64,000 nucleotides of DNA from Typhlomys cinereus (Eukaryota; Chordata; Mammalia; Rodentia; Platacanthomyidae). Shown piece after piece: positions 12,253 through 24,460 of the stretch. The notes under the pieces were generated by a model. The model was not told the DNA's origin. It saw only the letters and a list, made by a program, of their open reading frames with translations, and did not search any database. The position numbers were made by a program, and so were the translations under genes. Within the stretch, counting starts at the first letter, position 1; every line of letters starts with the position of its first letter. The stretch is taken from assembly GCA_023101885.1 (NCBI GenBank), contig JALPQD010000246.1, positions 1,488,001 to 1,552,000 on the forward strand, given 5' to 3'.

Positions 12253-13225
12253 GGGTTAGAGACCAAGAGAATACACGAGGTTAATGATGGGAATCTGCAG
12301 GAAGTTGCTTAACGGTGATGCAGAATAATAGCATCAGGGCAAGAAGGTCTAAGCTGCAGCCCAGGTCTGGAAATTGGAACTAGAAAGAGGAGGAGAAAGT
12401 AAAATTATGGTTTTCTATGTTGCAAGCATGTTTAGCTATGGTGGTTTGCAAGCAATTGCTTTGAGAGCCTTGAAGGAGGGGCTTCAGGGATGAACAAGAA
12501 AACGTACCTCATCAAAGCCAGAATTCTGCCTCCACCTTCTTACATGTCTTCAGGTAGGCCTTGGTTCTTTGTTCACTCTGGTTGCAGGTTATTCCCTGGT
12601 AGTTGTAAAATGAGATTCTTGTCTCACCTTAGATTTATGGTCTGATCAAGGGAAACCCCCGTGGTGGTCTTCATCAAAAGGTGTTATCGACTGCTAGCCA
12701 AGCCATTTGTGAGATAGATTACTATCATTAACTGTGCTTCCTGTGTCAGGGGATGTCTCTGCATTTGTATTCACATGTCACAATGGAGTCTCTGGACATT
12801 GCTTGTCCTTACCCATCAACACAAAGGACCTTATCTGCCAGTGAATCCAAAAGCAGACAGACACATCCAGTAGCTCAAATGGTACTTGGAATGCAATTCT
12901 CTGCAAATGTCCTTTTTCATTTACTTTCTCCCTGCCTAACATCCCCTCTCAACATGACAATTAGAGTACATTGAAATTGACATAGGAAGCCAGTGAAATA
13001 TCAGGAAGGTATATCTGGTTCAAAGACTTGCAGCAAGACCTACAATCAGTGCTATTGGAACTGTGCAATGAACAACACAAATATAAACAACCATTACAGA
13101 GTTTGTAGTCAGTGAAGAAATATTAATGTAATAAGGTAGAAAAAATAGTGCCAAGGTCTTCACAGATTAACCATGGATTCACTTAAAAACGCTTGTTTCA
13201 AAGCTCTCAAATCCAACAAATTGTT
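12253..13225. other. Unannotated DNA
   Basis: No gene or recognised repeat. A 73-codon plus frame at 12753-12974 has no supporting feature. Confidence 0.5.
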
Positions 13226-14110
13226 ATGAGAGCTATCAGGGTCACAGCCTGTGGTCTGGCAGCCCCAATAAACAGACTCAGTTACTGGTCTTTAATAAGC
13301 CAATAAAAAGTGTACAACTAAAAGTAAAAAAAAAAACAGAAAAGAGTATTTACTAAATGTGGTCAAATGATGGAAAAAATTACCAGGTTCGTCTTTGGGG
13401 TCCTGGGACCAGTTTTAGGTTTGAGGGGACCAGAATTATGGATAGCTGTGAAGCTCCCTTCGAGGTATGACTCTATCCATTAATGACCCACTAAGTCCCT
13501 ATTCCAGATTGGTCCAAAGTCTTTGGCCACTTTTATTCCTCAGCATGAGATTACTGGAGAAAATCTAGTTTCGTGAGTTCAGATTTGTTCCAGCAGTCTG
13601 GTAATCAGTGGGGGAATTACCATCTGCCTCTGAACTCAACTTTGCCAACCAGGTGTTGCTCTGAATCTGAGGTCACGATGCACAAGTAGTAAGGCAGGTT
13701 GAAGTGGTCAAGTTCTCTTAAAGCCTCTATTACTTGTAGGTGATTTGTTTCAGTCAGGTACCCGAACAGCATGGCTGTTCTTGCCATATCAGTTCCAATT
13801 CAAAGCTAGACAAGCTGAGAGGTGATCTAAGGCAAAGAAATGAACTCCTTTTCCCACTAACTCTATGACGTTGTTCTATGGCAAGATCATGCCTGGTCAA
13901 AAGCAGGAAAAAAAGTCACTGTTAACTTTCAAGAGTTCTGTGGGTTATGTTCTGAATTACTAACTTTACTATTCAATACTCCTAGTAAAACAGAATAGAG
14001 CCCAGGGACATGGGAAAGGAAAGGAACCTGTACTCTAGTCTGGTTCTTGCTGAAATTATTTTTGACATCAAAGAGATGTAGAGAATCCAGTGTTCACCTG
14101 AAAAGTAGTG
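13226..14110. other. Unclassified block with AATAAA/poly(A)-like features and a protein-like minus frame
   Basis: The left edge on the plus strand carries two closely spaced polyadenylation-type hexamers (aataaa near 13268, caataaaa near 13301) and an A11 run near 13326. On the minus strand, a frame starting at an ATG near 13787 and stopping at a TAA near 13619 encodes 56 residues that look protein-like, including an amphipathic stretch (HLQVIEALRELDHFNLPYYL). Upstream and downstream of it all frames are closed. It could be an old retroelement segment or a decayed pseudogene. I cannot name the family. Confidence 0.3.
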
Positions 14111-17100
14111 TCTGAAAATAAACTCAGGCTATTCTGGACAGCAGTGTGGAGGGTTTTTTTCTGGCCCGTTCCCCATTGCTCTGAAAATAGATCTCAAGAA
14201 ATCAAAAAAATTAAAGAAAAAGTACAAATATTTTTAAAATTCCACCGTATGAAATATTAATTTTTTTGATGTCGCACACATCATATTTTCAAATTATCAC
14301 AAAAGGATTGAGCCATAATTTCTTCTCAAAGGACATGGAGTTAAGTATCTTCCAGCTGCTTTAAATAACTTCTTAGAAGTATAAAAGACAGGTCGGCTGA
14401 GATCTTCAAACCCTGCAATTCTCTGGCCCATGTTAATCAACTCTGTGCTTAAAAAATAACTCTGACCAGTTGCAATAGCAGGGGTAATTTTTACAGGGAA
14501 ACTTCCATGAAGTTGTTACTGTGATCAATTAGCAGCTTTTCAATAACATTCATTTGAAGATGCTTTTCTGCCTGTAAACTTTTATATTTCTTAGAATATG
14601 TCTTCCAACTCAGCTCAAGTATAACAGTCTCTGCCAACGGCTATCTGTAACCTATTCTTCATGGTCTATCCTCAAATCAACCAACACAGTTGCTAAAACC
14701 CAGTGGTAAAAACCTCCAAATTTAAAGATGCCCCCAATGTGCCCTGCTTCCCAGATGTAGCTAAGAAGAGAACAAAGAAAGAGTTCATCCCTAGGTACCA
14801 AGTCTAGTCAACCAAATTCCCTTGCATCTATACGTTTTCCTGGTTATATTTTTGGAGTAGTTTTGAATATTTGAGAGTTTTTAACTATCTCATGTTACAG
14901 TTTAATCATTTTTTAGAAATATTAACATCTGACTTTTCTCATGTGAATGTGGGTACTATAATCATGATTTGCACAGATAACTGTTTTGCACATGTTTAAG
15001 CATTGATTAAAGTGTTTTCCAAAAATTTTGTGAAACATTACCAATTATTAATTTATAAACTTTAAAATACCCTTATAAATGCTTCTAAATATCTATTATG
15101 TCCTTTGAAAACAAATTCTGAGTATTAGTTAATCAATATATGAACAAATTTTTTTCTGATAGCTTGCTGATCTGAAAGAGTACTGTTTTGCCACCATAGT
15201 CAATTGGTTAAAATGGACCTTCAAGGTGGAATTTTGTCATCTTAGGAAGATGTCCATGTGACTAACTCAAAATAGCACATTAAAATATAAACATCAGTGA
15301 AAAAAACAGAAATCACCCATTATTGGAGATATTCCAGAAAAAGACAGACAGTAGGTCCCCACATTTTGGAAGTAGAGAACTGACAGCTAAAAGTTTTTTG
15401 ACCTTTACAAGTAAGTTGTGGTGCACAAGTAAAAAGATCCTCTCTTCCTTTCCCTCTTCTCACTTTCTCTTTCTCTCTCTTATACTAAATATTTTTTAAA
15501 AGGAGAATGTACCATATCTCCTAAAAGAAAGCTATATTAAAATGAAGTGATACAGGATGGGGCTGCAGGTATGAAACTGCCTTGTCCGGTGTTACTAACA
15601 ACTAACCTAAACCTCAAAGAATCTGAATATTTTAAAATCGCTTCTGACTTTCCAGAACATTGTGATGGAAATTTTGTCAAGAGAGGAAGAGTAAACGTTT
15701 GGTTAAATGTGGAGACTTTCGCTGTTACCTTTGATGCAGAGAATGTGCACCCTCTGATGTCAGGGGCCCAGTGTCTGACATCCATTTTCCTCTATTTACT
15801 TTGAGGGCGAAGACATCAGAGAAAAATGTAGGCATTTGAATTTAACTCAGTAAATGAGTCTATTTGTGAGGTTTGACAAGTTCTCTTGAATTTTTTCCTT
15901 TGATGAGGCTTCCTGGGTCTCTTTTCCTGAGGGGATTCTCTTAATCAATACTGATGAGGACATCTTGGACTGAACAGAGATAACCTTGGTGTCCTGAGTC
16001 ATCTTCATACAGACACACAGCAGCACCTGGAAAGACACTGGATCATTTGATGTGTAGAAGTGAAGCGCATGGGGGTCATTGTTTCAGCTGCATCCTGGGT
16101 TATTCCTATCCCTCTGTCTCCTCTATCATATGTTCAAGCAATATCCAGGCAGGTAATTAGCAAAACGCTGCTTGTAGTTAAGATCTAGAATATCAGAGGT
16201 GTCAGAGAAAAGAAAAACACACAAATATATATGCTTATTATGTATGCTCAAATTCAATTCAATAGAGCCAACCCTATATCAGAATCAATAGCCAGTCTTT
16301 GGTGCAAGGATGACATACAGTTCTCTGGAAGTGAGTAAGTGGTAAAGAACCCGATTTTACTCACCAGCTTCTCACGGATGAGAAGCGAGGAGATCAACAT
16401 CACACTATTGTGTTTGGAACGAAAAAGAAAGACAACTCTGTATGAAAGAGAGATATAAACCTCTAATAAGTAATGAGTAGCTAGTTATTTTGCTGTGTTG
16501 TGATCTGTGCCCAGTCTCTTTTATTCTAATTTACAAAATAGTGAACAATATGTATGCAATTAGAAGTGTTATTATTTCTTAAAGCTTGATTTTTATTAAC
16601 CATGTGTGTCACACCAAATACTCCAGCTAGAGCAATCTAGGTCCAAAGCAAGGTAGAGCAGACAGAGACTTACTCATGTCTTTAGTTAGGAAGAGAAACT
16701 TACTTAGAAACACTGCACCTATAACCTTATCCTTTCAGGTTTTCTAATATAACTTTCTTCAGTTTCATGTAAAGATAATTTATCTTCGAAAGCAGGCTAT
16801 CCAAAACTGTGATCAATATGAACAGATTTTATCTGCCTTGTTCCTGTTCATATTTATCATTCCAGTCCTTTACCCTATTTCTCTAGCTAAGTGTTTATTA
16901 GTCAATATTTTAATAGAGTCTTCTCAGAATTTCAAGTTTTGAATTGCTATTCAGAAACACTGAACAATAAAATCCCCAAAATATTCAAAGCATGAATTTT
17001 CAGAATCATTTATATTGTGGTCATCTCTTACTTATAGATGAGTTGCATTTTTGGATGCTTAACTTTCCTGTGGTGACAGTCCCATCATTGCTAAGGAAAT

Positions 17101-17418
17101 CTTATAGAATATTTTTGATTAAGAAAATTCAGATATTTTAAAAATCAGAGTAAAAAGAAAATACTGTGTCAGTATTTAGACATTCAAGCAATGGGTAGAT
17201 TCAGATGGATTTGTATTATTGATGGAACTTTGCAAGCATTTCTCAATGACTTCCAATAAAATCTACCCACAAATATCTGAAAGTCACATGGTTGAAAAAG
17301 AATCACAGCCCATTTTCACTAGTTGAAAGGAAAAAAAATGATTCCAACAATGTGTTTAGATTTTTATGCTTTTTTATTACATGCTTCAATCTGCTTTTAA
17401 TAAATCAAATTAAGACTT
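14111..17418. other. Unannotated AT-rich DNA
   Basis: No mobile element is recognised with confidence. A C/T-rich stretch lies at about 15438-15481. At 15537-15804 both strands are open for 82-85 codons with no repeat visible. Nothing else stands out. Confidence 0.45.
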
Positions 17419-17612
17419 AGGGATGGGGCTCAGTGGAAGAGAATTTGTCTTAAATGTGTGAGTGTCTAGATTCAACACTGAGTGAAACAAAACACAAGAA
17501 GGAATGATGAAAGAAAATAATAAAAATGGCAATAAAAACAGAACAAAGAAAGATAGAGAGAGCAAAAAATAAGAAACAGCAAGGAAGGGAGGAAGGAAAA
17601 GGTAAAACAGAG
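17419..17612 (+). mobile_element. ID-type SINE with long A/GA-rich tail
   Basis: The head 'gggatggggctcagtggaagag' (A box) and 'gtctagattcaacactgag' (degraded B box) match the ID element, which derives from BC1/tRNA-Ala. The body is about 70 bp, followed by an unusually long A-rich tail with GA and AAAT interruptions to about 17612. The tail drives the antisense open frames seen here. Confidence 0.7.
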
Positions 17613-18879
17613 GGTATAGAATTTGGTCCATAAATGCTGTAGAGGAAAAATAAATGGATACTGGGGATTCTAATTCCTGCTTTCCGAAAAGGAATTAATG
17701 ACTCAGTTTGAGGAAAATGAAAGACTACATAGCTAAATTTAGTAATCAATGAATCAAGAATCAATTGTGATTGTTTTCAATATTAGTTTAAATAGGTAAG
17801 TATGTATTTCAACTGATTGTTTTTAATGTAACTTGTTACTGAATTTTTCATTTCTTAGGAGAAACTCAAATCTCTCATATGTAGCCTGGAATCTTTAATG
17901 CTTTCTGACTTAAAATCTTCCATTTGAAGAGGCACACACTTGACATGAAGATGTGAACCTGCAATAGAGTTGATAAGAAGGTCTTAATGTTATTCACTCA
18001 AACAATTAAAGAGTGTTCTTTTGTATCAGGCATAATTAGCATTGCAAGTGGATCTGTCTATTCCGAAACCATTGATTTAATACTTTGGGTAAGTGAGGTC
18101 TCCTCAGGCCTAAAGAAGTGTTGCAGATTATGAAAATAATTCAGGTAGCAATTTCTCTCTTTAACCTCTTTTAACACAGTTATGATTGAAGTACAATCTG
18201 AAGTCAGACATACTAACCAGCAGCACACACAATCTGGATTCTTCCAAATGTTGTATAATCACTTCAGCAGTTTACAACTTCTGGTTCATATGTCAAAATT
18301 CAAGCAGGCTCTTTAGATCTGCAACGTAATGTACTGTCAGTGATAAAGGACCAGGGTGAGTCGACTTGCTTCACTTCTCTGATTAAACCATCTGTTCACA
18401 ACACTCTAAAGAATTGACTCACAATGATTTTCCTTTCATTCCCAGAAACAATAACTTTGCTCAGAAATCTAATGCTAATGATAAAACAAGTCTCAAAATT
18501 TTAGCAAATGAAATTAAAATGGAAACTTGGTGGCTTAAATCTCTATTGATGAGGCTGATCATTTGAATATTGTTCTTGAAGCAAAACCAAACTACATACT
18601 TTGATAAAAAAACAAAATCAGTCTTTCCAACAATTCTTACATTTTCTTACATGCACTTTAGCTCATTGTACTTAGAGCATTTTTAAATCTGAGTCTAGCA
18701 AGCATGATATTATTAAACAAGAAAGATTAATTCTTATTCCTTATGTAAAGCTGAATTTATTTAAAAAGTGACTGAATCTTCTGGAAGCTGTTCTAAGTAG
18801 TTGAAAATAACACACATTGAAGTTGTGTTTAATTAGATTTTTAGACTTCTTTGGAAGTGTGCTAAAAGCTATAACTGTC
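17613..18879. other. Unannotated AT-rich DNA
   Basis: No gene or recognisable repeat family is seen. Confidence 0.5.
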
Positions 18880-19125
18880 AATGCAGTAATTTAAGCAAAA
18901 GTGCCATTGCTTGATCAAATTTTAGTCCCCAGATGCTAATTGATTATAGTGACGCTGTTTCCAGCTTGCCATTTAAACTTAAAGTTTGGAGTTATTCATT
19001 TTATGAGTAGCTGTGGGCAGCTTCATGTGACTTCATCCTTCATCCCTTTGATAATCATTAAAGTTATGTTGTTTTCTGTTTACAAAGGTCAAATCCATTA
19101 TTGTCATAGAAGTGCAGTATGTTAG
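18880..19125. other. Non-repetitive stretch; possible conserved non-coding element
   Basis: There is no repeat signature. The sequence contains clustered AT-rich factor-like motifs ('gctaattgatta' near 18935, 'gataatcattaaag' near 19047) and a SOX-like 'acaaagg' near 19082. Only cross-species alignment could show whether it is conserved. Confidence 0.2.
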
Positions 19126-19181
19126 GATCAATAACCTTTTTATGCTCCTCTGTCACTAAGTAGGTAAGCTTCACAAACAAT

Positions 19182-19282
19182 AAATTAGAGCTATAGTTCA
19201 CTGTGTAAACACTTGGCACACATATTCAAGGTTCTGGGTTTAATCCCAAATTCTGCAAATAATAATGATAATAATAGAATTC
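19182..19282 (+). mobile_element. ID-type SINE (or B4 left half)
   Basis: 'agagctatagttcactgtgtaaacacttgg' matches the A-box end and 'aaggttctgggtttaatccc' matches the B box (GGTTYRANNCC). A short AAT-rich tail follows. It is diverged but complete in layout. Confidence 0.65.
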
Positions 19283-19794
19283 TTTTAAAAATGCATAAAA
19301 TAATTTATTTTGTTATGATACATTTAGCTCTAAGAATTTAATTCCTTACAGAATACTGTTGGCAATCTCTGCATTCCAATTAGACACCAAATTTTCCTAG
19401 ATGTACTTTAAAGACATCTTGTCCCTAGTGACAGACAGTGAAGGGTGGCCACTCATACTATGCCATTTTGTTCCTTATAGACATTTCCCATACCTTAAAC
19501 CTCATTATTGAAAGACCAACGCCAGATTGATTAAAACATTTTGTGCCATATATCATCAAGAATCTCTTATATAAGGGTAGTCTATGTCTAAAATGCATGT
19601 TTGCTGCAGTCATCCAGTTTTTCCCACTGCTGGCAACTAACTTCATGGTTCGAAAGTAAAATGCATCCCATAGACTCTTGAATTGAATACTTGGAGCCTG
19701 TGGTTTCCTCACAGTGGGTGTCACTCATCTGGAAAGTTAAGGCGACTTACCAGTATACCAGTAAAACTTTACTTTAGGTTTGATAAAATGAATT

Positions 19795-20100
19795 TCGTCC
19801 CTGCTTTCTCCCTCTCTCTCGCTCTTTCTCTCTTTCTCTTTCTTTGCCTCTCTCATCTCTCTGTGTTTCTCTCTTCTCTCTCTGTGTGTTTCTCTGTGTT
19901 TCTCTGTCTCTCTCTTTCTCTCAATGTCTCACTCTCTTTCTCCTGCAGCCTCATGGTTGAACCACCGTGCCACCATGCACTCACCAACATAATACAGTGA
20001 TTCTCCCCTGAAACCAAAAGCCAAATGACAAAACTTTTCTTTCTTAAGTCACTGTGTGAGCACATTTTAGTACAGCAACTGAAGCATAATTGAAACAACA
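19795..20100 (+). mobile_element. MaLR-type LTR, 5'-truncated, with CT-rich expansion
   Basis: A long CT-rich stretch (19805-19935) leads into 'cagcctcatggttgaaccacc', 'gtgccaccatgcactcacca', 'tgaaaccaaaagccaaatgac', 'tttctttcttaagtcactgtgtgag' and 'gtacagcaactgaagcataattgaaacaaca'. This is the 3' half of the LTR group. The TCTC stretch is an expansion of the 'ctctctctgc' region normal in these LTRs. Confidence 0.58.
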
Positions 20101-21500
20101 TCTTTTCAGTTTTGGCCATCCAATCCCCAGACTCCTCTATCAATGCCCAGTCTTTACCAGCACCCAGTCTCACCCAGACTATTTCTTTCGCTATAGCAAT
20201 GATTCCCCATTAAACTAGTACCTTTTGATTTATTTTCTATCTCAAAAATATAATGCTCTATGAAACTTTGAAGCTCTAGAAATTATGTTTTCTGCTTTGT
20301 TTTTAAAAGTTACCCAAGTTTATGATTTTCATTTCTCAGCTGCAGAGTGTCATAAAAACACCTTTTCTTTTGAAAGTACGTGATCTTAATTAGCGAGCAT
20401 TAAATCACCAGCATTTATAGGCCTAGAAAGTCTCTCTAAAAATATTGTTAAATCAAGATTGTGAAGCATAGATGCCTAAATCTTTCACTATAGTGCTAAA
20501 AATATATTACATAGCTTTTTATAAACTTGTGCAAGATTTGGACCAATGGGAAAATATATCAATATTGATCCACAAAACCTTCACAATAATTATTTAAAGG
20601 GAATACTTGACTATTGATAACTGAAGTGTATAAAGTAAAGAAATCTTAAGGTTACATGTGGTCAGTTCCTACTCCTTGAATCAGCCATATTTAAAATAGA
20701 CTGTTTCATAGCTGAAACATCAGAATAAAGGACGTGTATATACTGAAAATAGTCACTGTGACTGGTTCAGGAGGTACACACTCATATTCATAATCAACAT
20801 GGTAACAATTTCACGCAGTCAAATAGAATCTCCAAGGAAGTTTCCTTCCTCTTTAAATTAGCCAATGATTGACAGGGAGTCTGAAATAGAGTTTGCCTTT
20901 GTTTCAAGGTGGAACTATTTTGCTCTGTAATTTGGACTGCAGAGTGCTTTTTATGGTCAACTAAAGCTAGTTTCCTGCTGGGGCCATATTCTTGATTCAT
21001 TTTTATCTTTCTGCCACATGCTGTTTTCTTCCCTCCTTGTCTCTTGCAAGTAGCCCTCAACAAATAAACCACGAGAATAAGAACTGTTTTAAGGATTCTG
21101 ACCCAGTGCATCCAGTCTCAACATTCTTGAGTGATTTTAAGAAAATTTTATATTGCTCCAAATTGTACGTATTTGTTATAGTCCTTCTACGCTAAGTGCT
21201 AAATCCAACCATAGAGCAAGGTTAGCTCCATATTCTAAAATGAAGGAAGAATCACATCTGTTGCTAAACCAAGGACCATTCATTTAGTTAGGTACCTGAA
21301 GCTTTCATATGCAAAGCTGAAAATGAAATATCTAGCTTTCTACTTAATGGTGCAATGTCTGGAAGGACAAAAACGGATATCCCCTGGTCATACATAAAAC
21401 TTCATTAATATTTTAATTCCCAGTTCATCCAGAAATATCTCAACCTGCAAGTTTTCGTCAGTCATCTACCAATGGTAGCACATTGGGCATAGAGGTCTGA
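20101..21500. other. Unannotated AT-rich DNA
   Basis: No gene is seen. A sub-segment at about 20335-20480, with 'tacgtgatcttaattagcg' and 'aaatcaccagcatttatagg', is non-repetitive and could be conserved non-coding DNA, but nothing proves it. Confidence 0.4.
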
Positions 21501-21839
21501 TGTCACAGACTACAAGCAGTGCCACAGGCACATAGTGAGTCTCTTTGTGTGGGCGATGCAATTCTGTGGGCACCGCGTTCTCCAGGACACATCCGCCCAC
21601 GATGGTTTCATGAATTCCCCGGGATTCATCTCAGTAGGTTCTGGGATGGTTGTCTGCGGATATTGAATGTTAAATTGCTATGGGTCAAATTCCATGATGA
21701 ACTTCCCCAGAATAAAATCCCTAGGTTGGTCCGTCCCTGTGCTTCTGCTTTGCCACTTGGCAGAATACCCGGAATGATTCTGCGCTCGCATGTGACTGTT
21801 GCTTACGGGGTGTGGAGAAACAGTCCATCAGGGTTAGAG

Positions 21840-22040
21840 CTTATTGTGTGGAAGGTTTATGCACCTCATGGCTGTCAGGAAGCAAGAAGGGAAGAGAGAG
21901 GTTCAGATATTCAGATCCTCTTCAAGGACACACCCCTAGTGAACTAAATCCCTCTTGCCAGTTGCCAAATCTTACAGGAGTCCACCACTTCCCGAACAAT
22001 CTTTACTAGCCCATGGACTTTAGTGGCATTTGCAGCATGA
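21840..22040 (-). mobile_element. Probable antisense LTR fragment
   Basis: 'aaggacacacccctagtgaact', 'ccagttgccaaatcttacaggag' and 'ccaccacttcccgaacaat' resemble the reverse complement of the middle of the rodent MaLR-type LTRs. It is very diverged. It overlaps the 3' half of the longest open frame in the window (21519-21947), which weakens any coding reading of that frame. Confidence 0.33.
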
Positions 22041-22269
22041 CTCTACTAACCATCACTATTTTCAATATGATTGTGGCTTGAGAATCAGTAGGGTTTCTAT
22101 AAAAAGTCTCACAGATTTTCTAATTGTGCACCTACATTGAAGGATCACATCTTTGTGTGGTTTTTCTCATCCATGAACAGGCTTTTCAATTTTCTATAGA
22201 GTGCTGAAGTTATCTTGTTTTATATTGGCACAGCACTGCCTTCTTTTACTGTCAAGAAATCCTGTCTTT

Positions 22270-22490
22270 GGTTGGGGATATAGCTGAGTGTTAGAGTACT
22301 TGTCTGGCTTGCTTCAGCCCAAAATTTTATCCCCTAACATTAAATAACCAGTTTTATTGGTACATACCTGCAATCCCAACACTTGGTAGGTATAGTCGTG
22401 GAAATCAGCAGTTCATGGTCATCCTCTGCTACACAGCAAGTTCAAGGTCAGCCTAGGTTCCGTAAACCACTGTCTGGATAAACAATCCAA
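22270..22490 (+). mobile_element. B4 SINE (ID + B1 fusion)
   Basis: The ID-like left half ('gttggggatatagctgagtgttagagtacttg') is joined to a B1-like right half ('ggtacatacctgcaatcccaacactt', 'agttcatggtcatcctctgctacac', 'caaggtcagcctaggtt', 'actgtct'). That fusion defines the rodent B4 family. It is nearly full length, with a short A-rich end. Confidence 0.8.
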
Positions 22491-22540
22491 AAGAAATCCT
22501 TGCTGTATTTACAATATCATGTCCAGAATTGCAAATTATA

Positions 22541-22700
22541 GTTGTTGGTCACTTAATGATGGGGAACATTTTAGACTATGTTTTGTAACAAATTTTGTTC
22601 CTTGGTGAGTATCAAAGAATGTTCTATCACATCAGTAAACTACATAACCTACTGTACACTTAAAGCATATGCTGCTATTTCTTAACATTTCTAGTCTCCA
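22541..22700 (+). mobile_element. MER44/Tigger-type DNA transposon fragment
   Basis: 'ggtcacttaatgatggggaacatttta', 'gttttgtaacaaattttgttcc', 'atcaaagaatgttc', 'aactacataacctactgtacac' follow the order of the 5' end of MER44, a non-autonomous element of the Tigger7 (pogo/Tc1-mariner) group. Only the left part is present. It is old, predating the rodent radiation. Confidence 0.6.
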
Positions 22701-22796
22701 AATGTTTATTGTTTTCATTTACTGAATATGAAAAGAAATACTAAGATAGTGGTCAGCATTCAAACACCTCAATGCATCTAAACAGAGATGTTACAG

Positions 22797-22870
22797 TAAG
22801 AGCACAAGACCAGCCTGTGTTGCACAGTGAGACTCTGTCCAGAAAAATCCAATGAAGCAACCAAACAAGT
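22797..22870 (+). mobile_element. B1-like SINE 3' fragment
   Basis: 'gaccagcctgtgttgcacagtgagactctgtccagaaaaa' is the typical right end of a 7SL-derived SINE, followed by A-rich sequence. The left half is absent. Confidence 0.6.
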
Positions 22871-24274
22871 TTCATAAGATCTTAACTTGAATGGAAGTTT
22901 TCAACTCTGTTAAAATTCTGTGGAAAACCATTATGCATGTTCTATCAGTGATCACAATGCCATTGTGCAAGATATTACCATACGCACAGCACATTTCTAG
23001 AAGCGATTCTCTTGTACACTGAGAACAGAGGGGTGTTTTGTACTTGGTGATAGCTGTCAATGTTTGGGTATGTTTTCATTTCCTCTAAGGGTTCCAGGGA
23101 ACAGAAGCTACAGCCTGTGGTAACTACTCCAGGGCACATGCACAAAGAAAAAAAATGAATAGTGTCAAGATTGAGAAATTCTACGTTAGAGAAATTCATA
23201 CATTTCAGGGGTCAGTTAAGGTCTTTGTTAGAGTCCCACTCCTACGGAATTAGTCTAATTAGGCACTCATTATTTTTTTTTCTCAAAATTCAAACTTCTC
23301 TGCTATGAATAGTGGTACTGGATGAGGTACGCTTTGAGTTGATAGTTTGACTAAGCATAGGACAATATTTGGGTCCCTCAAACTGTCTGAAGTATGCTTC
23401 CGTCTAGGTCACCTCATTGATCTGATGATTCAAGATAGGAATAGAAAAAGGCACTTAGAATGGAGCTGAGGTGGCAAGTTGCCAGCATGAGACTCTTCAA
23501 TGTGCCCTTAAGTCATCTTGAAAGCAGAATGAAGGTTCAGGTTCTAGCAGCAAATCAACATATTGGCACCTAAGCAGTGGCTGGAACCAGGTGCAGCTGA
23601 CTAGCACTCTGGCCTCTCTAAAGAGCCCAAGTCTCAAATACACAGACCGTGCATGTCCTGTATAACTCCCCTCACTCAATCTGTTCATCAGTCCCCCTTC
23701 ATTCTACTTGCTCAGCACTGGCTCAAAGGCAGGAGGAGGCACTTGCCCCATGGTGGACCCATCTGCCCTGTCTCACACACCTCCTAGGGGGTAAAAATCA
23801 CAATGTACCCTAGGAGTCTTTAGGAACCTAGGTACATTTCCTGACTAAGCTTGTCTCCATCCCTCTACTTAAGCCCTCAAAGCTGTAATTATTTATACAT
23901 TTTCAAATGAAGCATAAATTTATGCTTATATGAATCAGAATTGCAGGTATTTCTTTCTTTTTTCTTTCATTCTTCTTTCTTTTCACCATTTTAGTATTTT
24001 ATTAAGTGAGAATACAAAGTAGTGACTTTTCTAAGGGTATTTGCAAGTACTTAGACACTATAATTTGTTGTGTTTAGTCTCCTTTGTCCTAAATTGTCCT
24101 TCATGCACACTGTCTCAACTCTATGATTTCTTTCTTAAACCTTCTGTTTGTCACATGCATGTCATGACTATCTCTCCCATCCCTGTGATCTCTACCCCCC
24201 TCTCACGATAACCCTCTTAATTCCCTGATGCCCTCAGTTATGTTTTCAACAGAGGAACTTGTTTCTGTTTCATT
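22871..24274. other. Unannotated DNA
   Basis: No gene or known repeat is seen. A 9-bp inverted repeat (ctcctaggg at 23781-23789, ccctaggag at 23808-23816) could form a small hairpin. A TTTC-rich stretch lies near 23950-23985. Confidence 0.5.
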
Positions 24275-24276
24275 CC

Positions 24277-24460
24277 GTGAGTTTCTCACCAGCAGTGTGA
24301 CATTAGGCAGGTTCATTGCCTTTTGCTCCTTCTGTTTGTTCTTTTCTAAAGTGAAAATAATAATAGTATTTTTCATGCTGTTGCTGTCGCATGAATTTTG
24401 TAAGGAACTTAACAAAGAAATGTCATTAACAGCAGCATAAATGGCATCACTATTGTTAAA
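24277..24460 (+). mobile_element. MIR (tRNA-core SINE)
   Basis: The MIR core can be followed: 'gtgtgacattaggcaggtt', 'tttgctcc', 'ttctaaagtgaaaataataatagtat', then 'ctgttgctgtcgcatgaa' and 'gcataaatggcatca'. MIRs are ancient, shared by mammals, and not active. Confidence 0.75.

Noticed and set aside
14111..14220. L1-like phrase 'gctattctggacagcagtgtggagg'
   Set aside because: It resembles a piece of L1 ORF2, but the surrounding sequence does not continue the match on either side.
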